From Varroa destructor (Eukaryota > Arthropoda > Arachnida > Mesostigmata > Varroidae): a DNA stretch of 64,000 bases. Positions within the stretch are counted from its first letter, which is position 1. Every line of letters begins with the position of its first letter. The notes beneath the pieces were generated by a model that did not search any database, was not told the origin of the DNA, and saw only the letters and a program-made list of their open reading frames with translations. The DNA is taken from contig NW_019211456.1 of assembly GCF_002443255.2 (NCBI RefSeq), positions 21,259,061 to 21,323,060 on the forward strand. Direction: 5' to 3'. Shown here one piece after another: positions 20,402-32,195 of this stretch. Both the position numbers and the translations under genes were made by a program.

Positions 20402-23400
20402 GCGCGTAAAGCTTAAGGTTGGAAAGTTAAGAAAACTGGAATGTTTATGTCACTATTGTTTTGGAACGGACAAATTGTTTCGGCGTTCGCCACCAAGGCG
20501 AACTACTGCTTGCCTGCTGTTTTTACTGCTTGTGGCAAGGGACTTCGAAGTTTGATGATTAAAACGTTTTCGACATCTTTTTGGCGCCGGGAAGTTAAAC
20601 GCGGAGATCCGTTTACGTAGTAGAACGTCGATAACGTTATCGCCAAGTTAGCTAACAAATAACATAGCTGTTAGGGATAGGATCATATTATGATTGAACA
20701 AATTAATGGGCCAACGTCAGTAATTAAAAGTGTTTTTTTTTTATAGTACGAATTAAACTGCTAACTAATTCATCTATAACGGCGCCCGAAATAGCATTTT
20801 ATATATACCTTCATCGTTTTAAATATTCGGCGACGTAATCGTAACGATGAGCATTAATGAATCCTGGACAAGCACACGTGGAGAGCACACCGAGCGTTTT
20901 TATTAAAAATATTGTTTAAATATAGCTTATTATAATAATTAATTGTCGATTGTGTTATGTTTTTATCTAACCCCAGTATTAAGCCATTAGGTATATTCTC
21001 TTGCGCATCCTATAACTCCTTTCTTTAAATAAAAACAACCTTCGTCTAAGAGGAATGATTAATGAATTGATTGAGTGCATTCGCCATGTTACTTTCTACA
21101 AGTTTTCTATTTTAATATAGTACCTTTACAGTAAAACGGAAGTAAACCTTAGGATCGGCTTTTGGGTCATTATAACTTCAAATGTTAGAAAAATTGTTTC
21201 GAGTGTGACGTCCAAACATGAGATGGCTGGGCCTTAACGCGAACACATTATCTACTTCCCGGCAAATGAACGCTTAGTCCTCGCAAGGAAGCGCACTATC
21301 ACAGGCCCATTATGGAAGATTCCTTTCTTGCGTGTCAGTATCGGTGTGAAGCTAATCATTACCGACATTTCGAGTCTGTTTCCGCTGGGAAAAACGGCAG
21401 ATTCTCGAGCAGACCGTTGATTGAGTCAAAGGTGCATGGCAAGATGAAGTTTTCTTTTGCCAGATTCGAACCCACTAGCCGAGTTCTGTCTTAAACTTCC
21501 GCACAACTGCTTTGCCTTTGTAGTACACGACTACCATTAAAGTGAAGCAGTCCGTATCTGCACATTTCGCTATTTGTGTAGAAAACTATCTCACTACCTC
21601 AGGCCCATTCGTTTACTGCTGTGGTCAGTTGTCACCGATACAACAGCCGTTATTAGCATATGTACGTATGCAACTGTGCACGTAACCGACAACAGAGATC
21701 GCTGAAACAAGTATTCGCCCATTCCCACAACTTCCTGTTCCTGGTTTCCCATTTCCACATCCTCACTGCACCGTCGTAGTGCAAAGTTTACACTATTGAC
21801 CGTTCGTCCAATCTATTTCTCATTCTTTTTCGTGTTTTTCCGTTCGTTAGCCTGTCGTGTCGGCGTTTTTCGTTCGGTCTGAATTTTCATGTTTAATGAG
21901 CAAGACCGCTGGTTTGCTATTCCTTCAGTTGCTGCTGGGCTTGCTGCTTCCCGTTACTACCCCCCGGTTTAAACCGTTGTGGCTGGAGGTCCGGCGCCAT
22001 TCTTCTCCCATATTCCTGCAGCTCCCGTCTACCGTAGTAAGCTTCGAGTACCAAAACCGAGCGCTATCCTGTTTCGGGCCTTGCCAGCCTGAAGCATGAC
22101 CGAACAGTCTTACGACTAGTACCACTGGAATTGCCTCTATAACCACCGAGCCCAGCATCATTATTGTTTGAATATTATTGTTATTATTGGCAGTAAGATT
22201 AATTGGTTGATCCATTATCTAGCCCCCATTTAAGTTTGCCTCGCCGTTTTCACAGACTGTATTTCGCTCCTCGGCTGGGGGCAAAGGTTCCCATCTGAGC
22301 AGGCAGAACTTACCAATCTATGGTGCTACGTTACTATCACTTTAAATACAATTACAACTGTTCGTTTGTATTCGCCAGAATCCACTACGAATGGAACAAA
22401 GGTGGAATACAAGTCATGCAACGTATGAATCTTCTGAACATCTCAGGTAAAAATTTCGAATAGAAACGACACTTATGCATCCAAAGGAAATAACAACGCT
22501 GTCTTCGAGATTGAGCGTTAACTCCACAAGCAAAGGTCTAGCCTATCTACAATCAATAAAATTCTAACTAGAGGTGCAATAAATCCTTGAAGATAAGTGT
22601 ATTTCGCCCTCTAGTACCTTCTAACGTGCGCAGCGTCTTTAACACCGTGCAATTTATTGCAAAGATCGGCGGTACAGAAGAAGTTCTACTTGCTTCCAGA
22701 GAATCGTCGGCTAACAATTATCAGACGGAAAGGTCGTGCACGGCGAAAGAGGCTAAGACATGCCAGGGAGAATAACTCGAGAATCAATCGTGAGTTCGTC
22801 TCTATGAAACTTTGCGTACGACGGCGTATAAAAACTGAGCAACTTTCTCTACGGCGTCATATGTGGATCTGGCCACGGAAAGACCTTTAGGGAGATCGAA
22901 AGATAGACGAAAACAGGGATCGGGTGATCCATTGATAGACGGAATCGAAGGATACTAGTTTATTGCCGCAGAGGTGTGACGCGGTGTCATCCGCAAGATG
23001 TTGAAACACACGAAGAAAATGCGGACAAATATAGGTTGTGCTCAGCACAATCTCTGTGAGCTATTCTGAATAGAAGCTTCATCAGTTCACCGCACCTGAC
23101 GCTGCCGGAAGAGCAGTGACCATTGGTCGACAAACTAGGCGGATTGATTATTAGAAGAAGACTATCACTCCCAGCAAAGGAGCTCTTTGTACAATTAGCT
23201 AAATTAATTCTATATGTAGCGCTTATCTGAGTTAGAGTTAGAGTTAATCGACGCAACCTGGAAAGGGTATAGAGTAGCAGTTGTCAGGTTTAGCAATCCG
23301 TGCAGTACCACGCCAACCAAAGACTTCCATTGTCGTTGGCTCAGCCATCCGATGAGAACTATTAGTTCAAGGATGGACTTTAAGATACAGAGATTTCACA

Positions 23401-23445
23401 ACCAAAAGAATCTATTACGACCTTTATGCAATTGTGTTGTAAAAC
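20402..23445. other. mostly AT-rich noncoding stretch with one small ORF
   Basis: From 20580 to about 21140 the sequence is AT-rich and nearly frame-free, with a 14-bp perfect palindrome CGATAACGTTATCG near 20629-20642. A 60-codon frame at 21312-21494 starts with ATG in good context (A at -3, G at +4) but has no recognised content. At 23231-23248 three near-copies of GTTAGA occur in tandem; they are not the arthropod telomere repeat TTAGG. An Arg-rich frame at 22657-22890 has no support. Confidence 0.4.
21312..21494 (+). CDS. candidate small ORF (60 aa)
   Basis: ATG in favourable context (ATTATGG) starts a 60-codon frame ending in TAA. The product is basic with a C-terminal KMKFSFARFEP segment and two N-terminal cysteines. 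No signal peptide, membrane segment or known motif is visible. Chance frames of this size are common, so only the start context supports it. Confidence 0.12.
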   Translation: MEDSFLACQYRCEANHYRHFESVSAGKNGRFSSRPLIESKVHGKMKFSFARFEPTSRVLS

Positions 23446-23646
23446 ATGGATAAATCAATTGACGAAAGGTTCAATTCACTCGTGGACGCACTTTGTTTGC
23501 TGCGTCTCGCTAAATTCTCCATTCTCAGGTTCTTTACGCTAAGTAAATTCCGGCGCGAAACCTCCTCATTGTGGCAAGTCTTTCGACTTGCTGAAGCGCA
23601 GAGTTCTGTCTGCTTGAAGCTTTACATGCGTTGTCTTTCTTCCTGA
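23446..23646 (+). CDS. candidate small ORF (66 aa)
   Basis: The start AAACATGG has A at -3 and G at +4. The 66-codon product (MDKSIDERFNSLVDALCLLR, then a basic/aromatic middle and LKLYMRCLSS at the end) has an amphipathic helical N-terminus rich in Leu and Arg. It lacks a signal peptide or recognised motif. No other frame on either strand of comparable length overlaps it, which slightly favours it over neighbouring frames. Confidence 0.2.
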   Translation: MDKSIDERFNSLVDALCLLRLAKFSILRFFTLSKFRRETSSLWQVFRLAEAQSSVCLKLYMRCLSS

Positions 23647-25187
23647 TCATCTAGCCATTTCCCTTTTTCGCCTGCAATGTTTTCAGATAACCTGGTAGTC
23701 TCTGCGTCGTAGGCTCAAACGCTGCTGTCGTGGCGGCAGGAATTAGCACTCAACGCGGTCGCTCAAGTGATCTATAAGCGGCGTCACGGACAGATTTTTA
23801 CGTTGAAGCGTATGATTCTGCCTGTATGTGCTGTTTTTTTTAGACACGATATCAAGTTAAAAAAAAAATACAGTGAAAAACATTAAAATACAAATCATTT
23901 GCCCATATTTACTCCTTTCGCTCGATATCGCGTACTGGCTCACAATTGTTACCACTAAATGTAAATTTACCTCTCGCTATCCTTACGACGTAGTTTATCT
24001 TTCTCGCAGGAATAGCTTGCCACATTAGGATGTTATTCTACATTGGGGTTGTTTCGTCCAGATCAATTGTACTTTGTCCCGATGTGTTTGTTCTAAGTAA
24101 AGTAACGATCGCTCTAATAACTAACGTGTAATGAATGACTAAGAGCTGTTAAAGCCGCCAACGGGGCGGCATGCAGGTGGCTACATGTATTAGAACAAAT
24201 GAATGTACGCACACTGCACGACTGGGTAGAATCGGGTTCGTATGTGAACTCGTGTGTGTGTATGTTAGGAACGTTGCAGTGATAAGGCGTCTTTATTCGC
24301 TGCCTAGTTTAGGCTTGATAATGAGGATGGAACTCAATGCCGAACGAGCCGAAGTATTTTAACGCTTTATAGCAGGAACCGTAATAGCTCTTCGCTAATG
24401 AAAGGGACTCTGTTGGGATACGACAAGCAATTTCCGTGCACAGCATTCAAGTCCTTCCCTCTTCTTGTCGTATTCGTTAGCAGAGACAACTGTCAAAGTA
24501 GAAATATTATATTAACGTGCTACAAGTAGAAGTCTATGAACAATAACTTTCTTGAAGAAAAGAGGGACGTGTTATTGAAGGTGATGCAACAGGCTTGCAT
24601 CGTACAAAGGGGTGTAGCAAGGGCGGCATTCAGGACGATTCCACTTTTTTTGTCTTGGTTGGCTATTAGCCTTCAGGTGTTAGCAAAGAAGCTAACTATT
24701 TAATATAAGGATCGAGACACGAAAAGCCCGTTACAAGCCCACGCGTACGAATTATACTATTTCGAACAGGCATCTTCCTAAAAAGGCCCGGGCTACCATC
24801 ATCAATTCGAGCAAAAACCCATCGATACACCTGATCTAAATAATTCTTAATTCAAAACTGCTGCTTTTGATACTTGTTTATGCAGAGCCTCAAAGGAAGC
24901 ATTTGTTGTTTTGAGTCCTCCATTATGCTTTGATTGATCAAATAATTGACGTGGCCACTGGCTTGATCAGATGAGCATTAGGTCAAGTCTCTGAAAAATG
25001 AACCGTGTGTCGCCTACTGAAACGTTTAAATCTATAAATGCGAGTAGTTTGGCATTTTAATGTCTGCAGCATGCAATATCGCCCGAGCATACCTAGAAAA
25101 TGCTCAGATTGCGTTCGCTTTAAGGCATGCAGGTTCATCTTAAGACGACCATAAATTCTCTCGTCGCACCAAACTGCTTGTTCTCAC
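23647..25187. other. noncoding-like stretch
   Basis: No supportable feature. T and A homopolymers occur at about 23830-23880, where a T8 and an A9 run lie about 25 bases apart and could pair. A 63-codon plus frame (24171-24362) passes through a GTGTGTGTATG stretch and has no support. Confidence 0.5.
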
Positions 25188-25361
25188 CCTCTGGCATCTT
25201 TTTCGCACTATAAGGACACGTCTGAACGGGCCTTGTGCGGTTGCAAGTAGACGGCTTTTCAGATGCTGTGGAAAACTAAGAATCTGCTGCCATACCGTCG
25301 TTGTTTCATAAAACCCGCTTTCGACATTGCCACTAATTCGCAATTGGGTAGCAGCCGCAAC
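25188..25361 (-). CDS. candidate internal exon, phase 0-0 (174 nt)
   Basis: On the minus strand TTACTGGACTTACAG|G (AG at 25363-25362) opens exactly 58 codons ending CAGAGG before a GTGAGAACA donor at 25187. Both ends are in phase 0 and there is no internal stop. The translation runs VAAATQLRISGNVESGFYET to ATAQGPFRRVLIVRKRCQR, with no recognised domain. The frame reads on past the donor only 17 codons to a stop, consistent with a real exon boundary. It could join the phase 0-0 exon at 27054-27140 upstream on the same strand. Confidence 0.32.
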
Positions 25362-27053
25362 CTGTAAGTCCAGTAACGTGACCTATGGCCTGAAACGTAG
25401 ATTGGTCCGCAGGTTAAAATGTTATGCCTGCTAAACTACGTCCACCTAGGCGCTCATCTCCGCCACAGCTACCATAGCAGGTAATAATATACCTGCATAC
25501 ATTGTCAGGTCTCTCCAAGAGGCAAGAATCGTCTGTCTTTCATTGCCATCGGTTTGAATTGCGCTGTCCGGGGTAGCCAAACTTTCAAACAACCGGTTTC
25601 AACGCTGACGATCTCACCCCTAATCACCGTCAGCAGGCCAGCAAGACTAAAATTTTCGCCACAAATTCGACCCCTATATTCATCTCTACCTACTTATTAA
25701 GCTACGACGAACTAGGTTGTATGATACATATCATATGTACGCCATTATTTTCATGGAGGAGATACACGTAGAAAGAACGAGAGTAAAGGAAGGTCCTTAT
25801 ATGGTACATGTGCAGCCAGAACATGCGCGTATGTATGTAAATAGAACAGGTGCTTGTTAGCACCCACGCTAGGAGGACAAAAGCCCTTGATTCTTTTGTC
25901 GCATGTGGTGAAAGATTTTCCGTTGTTTTCGGTGAGCGACAATGTTTCATACAATATGGTTACCCTATTAGGTATATCTCGCGAGGATAGCCTCGAAAAT
26001 ACTTGAAATATCTTCGGAAGCTTGTGTAGCTTTTTTCGTCGGTATGAACCAAATGTTATGGAGACGGGCCACTGTCTCGACCATTTGCTGTGATGTTAAT
26101 AAATGGCACAGCTGAAATCCTGACAACTTCTTGAACTCCGCTCAGCCATTTGATTGCGTTAAATAAATGTAACGTTATTACCCTCCGGAGCTGCAGCTGG
26201 TTCCAGGATTTCTCCGTTGTTACGTGAGTTGCTCCAACTAAAAGTGTAAGGTATTAATTTTACCTTTTGGAAAAGGCTTTTGGACGGTTTTGGAAAGTTC
26301 AAAAGTCAGTATCAAAGCAAAAACAAGCATGATGGGTTGAAGCGGTTCATTCTTTGACCAACGGCTATTAGTTACATTTATTTAACTGACCTATCATGGC
26401 CTTTAGGCTAAAGAAGCAGATATCATAAATCTGTCATGATATCTGCAAGCTCACTTCATTAAAGCTCCTATAGGTGGAATAAGGATTGGCGCCGCACATC
26501 CCCATTGAAGAAAATTATTTACGAAGCTCTACTACCTCTTGACAGGTTAACTTGAAACATCGTGCGTACTGTACCTCACTTTGTGTATATGCATGTAGGC
26601 ATGCACTACGTGCTGCATCAATTTTTAATCCAATAGAACACGGCGAATAATTGGACCTGGTTCATGCTGCTAGCCTAAAGCTCGTCCCCTTTAAGGTTAA
26701 CAAATATATATATAATACGATGCTTCATCGCACCTGTAACATTTCACTGGTAGTACTATCGGAATGGCGAGGATCGACGCAGCAGTTAAAAATTCTTGGT
26801 TTAGTTCAGCGATTTCTCTCCGTTTTTACTCGCCGGGCGACGGTTGGACTGAACGATGAACCAGACAGCTCAGTAACCGATGAACCTGTGACGTCAATTA
26901 CTAGCTACGAGAGCTTCATGAGAAAACCAGGAAGAAAAAGGCAGAGAGAATTTTCTCAACTTCGAGAAGCCCAGCTAAGCAAACGATGCTGTTATGCTTC
27001 GTTGGAATACGTATGAAGGTGTTCTCGACAGGTTCCTTGAAGGATCTATGTAC
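25362..27053. other. noncoding-like stretch with an inverted repeat
   Basis: It separates two minus-strand exon candidates and would be an intron of 1,692 nt if they belong together. It holds the 26416-26446 hairpin. A 121-codon plus frame (26651-27016) overlaps its right end and has a charged C-terminal half (MRKPGRKRQREFSQLREAQL) but no splice or start support. Two overlapping minus frames occur at 25702-25954. Confidence 0.35.
26416..26446. repeat. perfect 11-bp inverted repeat, 9-nt loop
   Basis: GCAGATATCAT and its exact reverse complement ATGATATCTGC are separated by AAATCTGTC. The transcript of either strand could form a stable stem-loop. No terminal duplication or other mobile-element sign flanks it. 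Confidence 0.75.
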
Positions 27054-27140
27054 CTGACTGGCATGGGGGCGTATGACTTGTAATTTGCGCCCCGCCTGCC
27101 ATGTCCACCAGTTTTCGTCCGAACCACCGTCTGACACCGG
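27054..27140 (-). CDS. candidate internal exon, phase 0-0 (87 nt)
   Basis: A minus-strand GGTAAACCAG acceptor (AG at 27142-27141) precedes 29 open codons ending AGTCAG before GTACATAG. Both ends are in phase 0, as in the exon at 25188-25361, so the two could be spliced in frame. The peptide starts PVSDGGSDENWWTWQAGRK and is Trp-rich for its size. The acceptor's pyrimidine tract is only moderate and the donor is GTACAT, so each site alone is weak. Confidence 0.22.
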
Positions 27141-29590
27141 CTGGTTTACCGAAATCGAATTTCGGTATTGATGAGAGAGGCTCAATGAGAGAAAGCGACG
27201 TCGCACGACACTTTAGCTACGTTCGGTATTTAGGGTTGGGTTGCCTAACCAATGAGGCGAACCTGTACACGCAACTCGACGACTCGAGGTGACTTCACCA
27301 CACCGATGTCTATCCAAACCGCGTACATGCTACACTATTAGTCGTATCGCTGTCATATGATCAACTTTCAAACGGCTCAATGACGATACTTGAGCCGAAT
27401 TCGGGCAACCGGCCGAGTCGGCAACCTATTTAATTGCCGGTGCTGTCGTTAGCAGTGCGTCAGGTGAACGACAAACTACAGGGTGGTGTGAGGTGGCCTA
27501 TGCGAAGTTGAAGTTTTAGGCGTGAGCACCTGATGACCGAGAGATTTCTTGTTTGGCCGGCCTAACAGATCACGAAGATTGCAGGCGACATTCAAAAAGC
27601 CTTCTATGTACTTACTTATTTATACAGTCTAGACCACGCCATATTTATTGTGAGCTCCGCTGTCTTAGATTACGTGACATGATTCGTTCGCTGTTTTTCC
27701 GTTGGTGCTGCGCCTTTCGAACCGAACGCGTTGTTTTCTTTGCCTTTCGTTCATCTTTTCTGCCGAGACGAGATTGCGGTTGGTTGCTATAGACCAGTGT
27801 CTTTAGTTCTTGTATATGCGTATTTGCGTCTCTGTGTGTTGTTTCGCTCCTACGAAATTACGAGTTGAAACGAAATCATGTAAAGGAAAAGACGTGTAAT
27901 GACACTTCGGCCATACATTAGTACTGGCATAATGTTTAAATGAAGACTGTGATGATGCTGATGATCATGGTCGTGATGATAATAGGGCCAGGAGACGAAA
28001 AGACCATGTACACACACGATCAGACAAATTTTGTCTCGGATACTTTTGCCCAGAAGCGTATAGGCTAATGCCCAACTGCAGATACTATTACAACATATCT
28101 TGTACGCATCGCATGAATAAGATGGTACTATTCGTATTTTTTCGTCTTCAAAATAATAACCCAACCTAGCAATAAATATAGCATCCTAAAACTACAGGGG
28201 AAATAGGCAGTATTACGTTGAGGAAAATGTCAAACACAAATTACATTGCCTAAGACGATAGTACTATAAGATAAAGACATGAGTGACAAAATCGCTTCTG
28301 CAGATACAACCTAATACAACTAGAGGCCAATTACAATTTCTAGAAACGGTGTAAACTTAAAAAATAGGATCTGAAGCGGTACGGTAATAGCTATTAGGAT
28401 ATTTAGATGATTATGTATTGGCTGAATACCGAGCGCTCTAGAAGGTCGAGAAGCAGGGGGTAAATGCTACTTACGATATAACAGCCTAAAACGTTCTTAT
28501 GTTACGTCAATGTCATAGAATAGTAGGTATTTTGGAGTCCGCATGCATATATGACTCAATAACAAGAAAAAGCTTCCTTCGTGATAGAGCCTTTTGCTCG
28601 TTATGCTGCTCGTTATGAGCAGTTATGCTGCTCTGAACTCGGTTCAGAATCAACGTATCTGTCAATCAAACAACAAAGGAGTTAGCAAGAAACATTTATT
28701 GTCATTTAAGAAAAAGGACTTGTCTTCAACCCTGTCCAGGAAAATGAACTTAAGTTAGATTGGACAAATCTAAATATTGTAGACACACGGCGTATTCAAG
28801 TACCATCACTTGACCAACTTGCGCCGCATAAGTTTCAGTGTGGCCATGTGTCGACGTCAAGCACTGAAGCGAGACGGCTAGCCGCTGTCATTTCAGGGCT
28901 AATAAGATAAAACGCTTACAGCCAATTACAGGCTCGACTACGAGTCTAACAGCAACGCTTACGCCGGTAATATGGTAAACATACGTACAAACGTGACAAC
29001 AATAAAGGACAGTGCTGGATCCCATAAAAATGGATAAAATGATGGAAACGTAAATTAGCCTAGTAATGTGCCGTTATGGTCGTAGACGTCTAGAATGTAC
29101 TATGCCGTCCTGCCGAATTTTTTGTCTGTAAAAATAATAAACAAAATGACAATTATACAGCGACAAAGATGACCGTTATATATATATTAGGAGTCGTACT
29201 TAAGCAACGAGTAGCGATGCAAAAAAATAGACAGGGTTTTCAGGTTTGTTTTCTACTATATACATATATACCTATGGGCTTAATTGGCTTTGAAGTCAAA
29301 TCAGAAAGTTGGTAAAACTAAGTGCCCAAGGTAATTGAGGAGGTAAGGCAAAATGTCATACGTACAGTTCGAATTTGGTTCCCAATACCGATTGAGTTTA
29401 TTACAAACAAATGCTAGCGTGACCCAATTTTTATCTTCACAGCGCTTTACCTTTTCTGTTGGTTGTTTATGGTGATATAGCCAATAACTAGTGCGACTAT
29501 TGCTGCTTGGCTATTTTGGCTTCGCATCAGGCTGAACAAAGGGGACTTAAATTGTATTTCAGGTCGAGCTACGTTGTATTCGTAGTCGCG
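27141..29590. other. noncoding-like stretch
   Basis: No supported gene. A 79-codon plus frame (27553-27792) and a 104-codon minus frame with a His/Asp-rich stretch (27850-28164) arise partly from ATGATG-type simple sequence near 27950-27990. A 12-base motif GTTATGCTGCTC occurs twice between 28597 and 28633 with an inverted partner GAGCAG between the copies. From 28170 to 29500 the sequence is AT-leaning and nearly frame-free. Confidence 0.45.
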
Positions 29591-29676
29591 TGCTCCTCGG
29601 CCTACCGGCGTGCTCCTCGGCCTACCGGCGTGCTCCTCGGCCTACCGGCGTGCTTCTCGGCCCACCGGCGTGCTTC
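29591..29676. repeat. 20-bp minisatellite, about 4.3 copies
   Basis: The unit TGCTCCTCGGCCTACCGGCG is repeated in tandem. The first two copies are identical, the third is identical, the fourth has two changes (TGCTTCTCGGCCCACCGGCG), and a partial copy follows. The array is much more GC-rich than its flanks. Twenty bases is not a multiple of three, so the peptide changes frame every copy and repeats only every 60 nt; a coding repeat is unlikely. Confidence 0.93.
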
Positions 29677-29739
29677 GCTACCTGGCTGGTATTGTAGTTG
29701 ATTTATGGACGTACTACCGGAGCGCTAGGATGTGTCTGA

Positions 29740-30600
29740 AAGTCTTGCTTGCCACTAGTGCTAGGCTTTTTAGGATTGGAATATACCTCAACCGAGATAG
29801 CCGGAACGTCCTTAACTGTTGGTCCTATAGTTACACCTATTGTGAACGGTAGAAGGGTTCGTTGTTCTTTTTCCTTGGGGCTTTGCGGTAGTCTACTTTC
29901 TTGGAGCTTCATTTATCCTCAATTGAGCCCCGAAAAGGATCGTCCTAATCCACCTTTCGAATAGCAGGCAAAGACGGCAAAAGGGCTTGCTATCCTTGAG
30001 ACTTTGAAGGCTTCTACCCTACAACAAAAAGCTCGCGAGCTCCACATGGGGATTGCGGTTTTCTTCGATGAAGGATTGCAGTATGTGCCGGAAGGGAAAA
30101 AGTTAAAAATGGTTAGAAATCGTTGCTGAATGCAGTATAATCCAACATCCGGCAATGTAAATACAATTAAACAAGCAGGTAGAAGCTTAGCACCACCGAA
30201 TATAAGGGTTGCATTCAGAAGCAAAGAGTATCCGCTTGCGTGGGTCGAGACAAGATTTTATGCTTACGTCCTCAGCAGTACATGCTTTACCTTCCTGCTG
30301 CAGTTTTTCAGAGTGACATCGTTGTTTCCTAGTACGTACAATGCAGTTTTAAAGGGGAAGAAAACTTCAAAATTCAGTTTTGAAGTAATATCGATTTTTA
30401 ATGTGAGTGCGCTAGATTTAAACAGAAAAAAACTCATAACCAGCTCTATTTATCTAGGATGTTTCAGATATCATATAACTTCATTTTACATGACAATATT
30501 ATCGAACAGTTACAACTTTATTTGCAGCAGGTGTGTGTGGCCGTTCGCACTTTCAGGACTTTTTGAACGTACAAATGCTCTTCTCACGGCTAACTGTTAG
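29740..30600 (+). pseudogene. long frame broken by two stops, possible decayed gene
   Basis: A single frame runs 287 codons from just after a TGA (29737) to a TAG (30598-30600) with only two internal stops, TAG at 29962-29964 and TGA at 30127-30129. In AT-leaning DNA about 17 stops would be expected. The middle segment is well formed (KGLAILETLKASTLQQKARE, then IAVFFDEGLQYVPEGKK), and the third is aromatic and hydrophobic. Minus-strand frames of 69 and 101 codons overlap it. I recognise no gene, transposase or viral family. After allowing for all frames tested it is only mildly unusual. Confidence 0.22.
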
Positions 30601-31709
30601 TAGAGTTGAATGAGACGATGCGCAGTTGTACACCTGTTACACGTAATAAGTTGTTAACCGTCATCTATTCACGTGACAGGCTAAGTCTCAAATCCAACTG
30701 ACCTTCTTAAAGTTCGCTGGCCGTAGTACCGACTGACGAGAACTACACCGCGTGTTCCGTACTGATATGAAAAAATCCTATACAAAAATACAAAAACACT
30801 ATATAAAAAAAAGTAGTACGACGGATAAACAAGAATGCATTTTCATAGACCTTCAGAAAAAGCGTAGTCCGAATTGAGAGCGTCTGTATTTGCAATCATC
30901 CTTTACTCTCTGTGATACTTAAAGTAGCACTAAGCGTAATTTTCTTTGCTACCTGCCCACTTAACATTGTCCGTAAATGAAAGGGCCTTATGAGTCCAAA
31001 TATGTACGTGATTGAAGACGTGGTTTCGCTATTGGCTCAATTGTGCACCGTGTTTAGCCTTTCTCCATTTTGCTTCCTCATTTATAGACAATCGATCGAA
31101 CCAAGGCATCCATAATAATACTATACGGCAAACAAGCCACTTCGGTCATTGCTGCTAAACCCAAACTGTCTTCACGTTAATACTACCACGCCGCCGAGGG
31201 GCTAAGAAATTGAAGGGTCGTGTTTTGGCTAGCCATGCTCAGCCATTGTTGAACAGGCGATCCTTCTTCAAAAGGGCAACAATCATTGCCGGACTCAACC
31301 AGACTGACTGATTCGGTGAGTGACGTCTCGTTTGAAGATTGTTGTCGTTCGGTCTATGCTCTGTTAGCATTGATGTCATAAAAAGTTTAGTTCACAAAAA
31401 GCGCCCGTTCCGAACAATTTCACAGTTTTTCTTTTCTACATACACGAGTAAATGCGATGCTGCTTAGTGAAGGGCAAACTGCAACACACAGAGGCAAAGA
31501 AAAAATTATGAACGAACGAAAGCGGCTATCAAGCTTCTTTGATACAACGCCAACATTTGGATTTTACGGCGTCCACATCTACGCTGAAGACTAAATGGGA
31601 CGAGACGCTGGTTAAAGACGTCGCCGCGTACAGGTTGAGCAGGGCGACTGATCGCCCTATCTACGACGGTACGAAGCACTAAGTCCGCTGTAGAATTGAG
31701 TATATGGTT
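30601..31709. other. noncoding-like stretch
   Basis: No frame of note and no repeat beyond short A runs. It separates the broken frame on the left from the overlapping frames at 31.7-32.2 kb. Confidence 0.5.
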
Positions 31710-32195
31710 TTAGCTGTAGAGCTGTTTCGGCGGTTGGCGCGCGTCGGTTCCAGTTCGGAACCGGGATTGCTTTTCGCACTTTACCAAATGCCTGTGAAGG
31801 ATAAGGTTGAACGGAACAAGATAGATCCATGCCCCCGATAACCGGTGCGACGTGCATCGCACACAAGGCCACACTGCCGCGAACCAAGGCATCACATCGC
31901 ATACAAACACGAAGTTTGGGGGAACGATGCCCCCCAAAGAAAATAATAGCGGAATGATGGCCATGCCATCAAATAACAAGAACGACGCGATCGGCCCCCT
32001 CTTCGTTCTTTTTGCCGAAAGAAAAAAAACGACGAGCTTAAGTTGGCGTAGACAACAGTGGCTTAATGTTTGGGATGCTATCGATTTGCGTAAATGCTCT
32101 ACTTGTACACAAGGAATCTCAGTTGAAGTTTGCCTGGTAGAAGAAGCCCGTAGAGATGCCGCGCCACAAGGTGACCACGATGCCCACGAACTCAC
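31710..32195 (-). CDS. candidate membrane-like frame, alternative to 31927-32247
   Basis: A 161-codon minus frame begins at a non-ATG start and ends in TAA. Its central part has two hydrophobic stretches (FLLFDGMAIIPLLFSLGGIV and FVFVCDVMPWFAAVWPC) that could span a membrane. A GCATTTG|GTAAAG site near the low-coordinate end could be a donor. It overlaps a plus ORF almost completely, so at most one is real. No family is recognised. Confidence 0.15.
   Translation of the reverse strand: MSSWASWSPCGAASLRASSTRQTSTEIPCVQVEHLRKSIASQTLSHCCLRQLKLVVFFLSAKRTKRGPIASFLLFDGMAIIPLLFSLGGIVPPNFVFVCDVMPWFAAVWPCVRCTSHRLSGAWIYLVPFNLILHRHLVKCEKQSRFRTGTDARQPPKQLYS

Noticed and set aside
21440..21500. tRNA-like B box on the minus strand (GGTTCGAATCT near 21470)
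   Set aside because: The bases on either side do not form a T-arm stem, no A box lies at the right distance and no acceptor stem can be drawn.
23231..23248. Tandem GTTAGA units as a telomere-like array
   Set aside because: Three near-copies only, and the unit is not TTAGG.
29740..30600. Broken long frame read as an endogenous viral element or retrotransposon
   Set aside because: No polymerase, capsid, integrase or protease motif is visible and no flanking terminal repeats were found.
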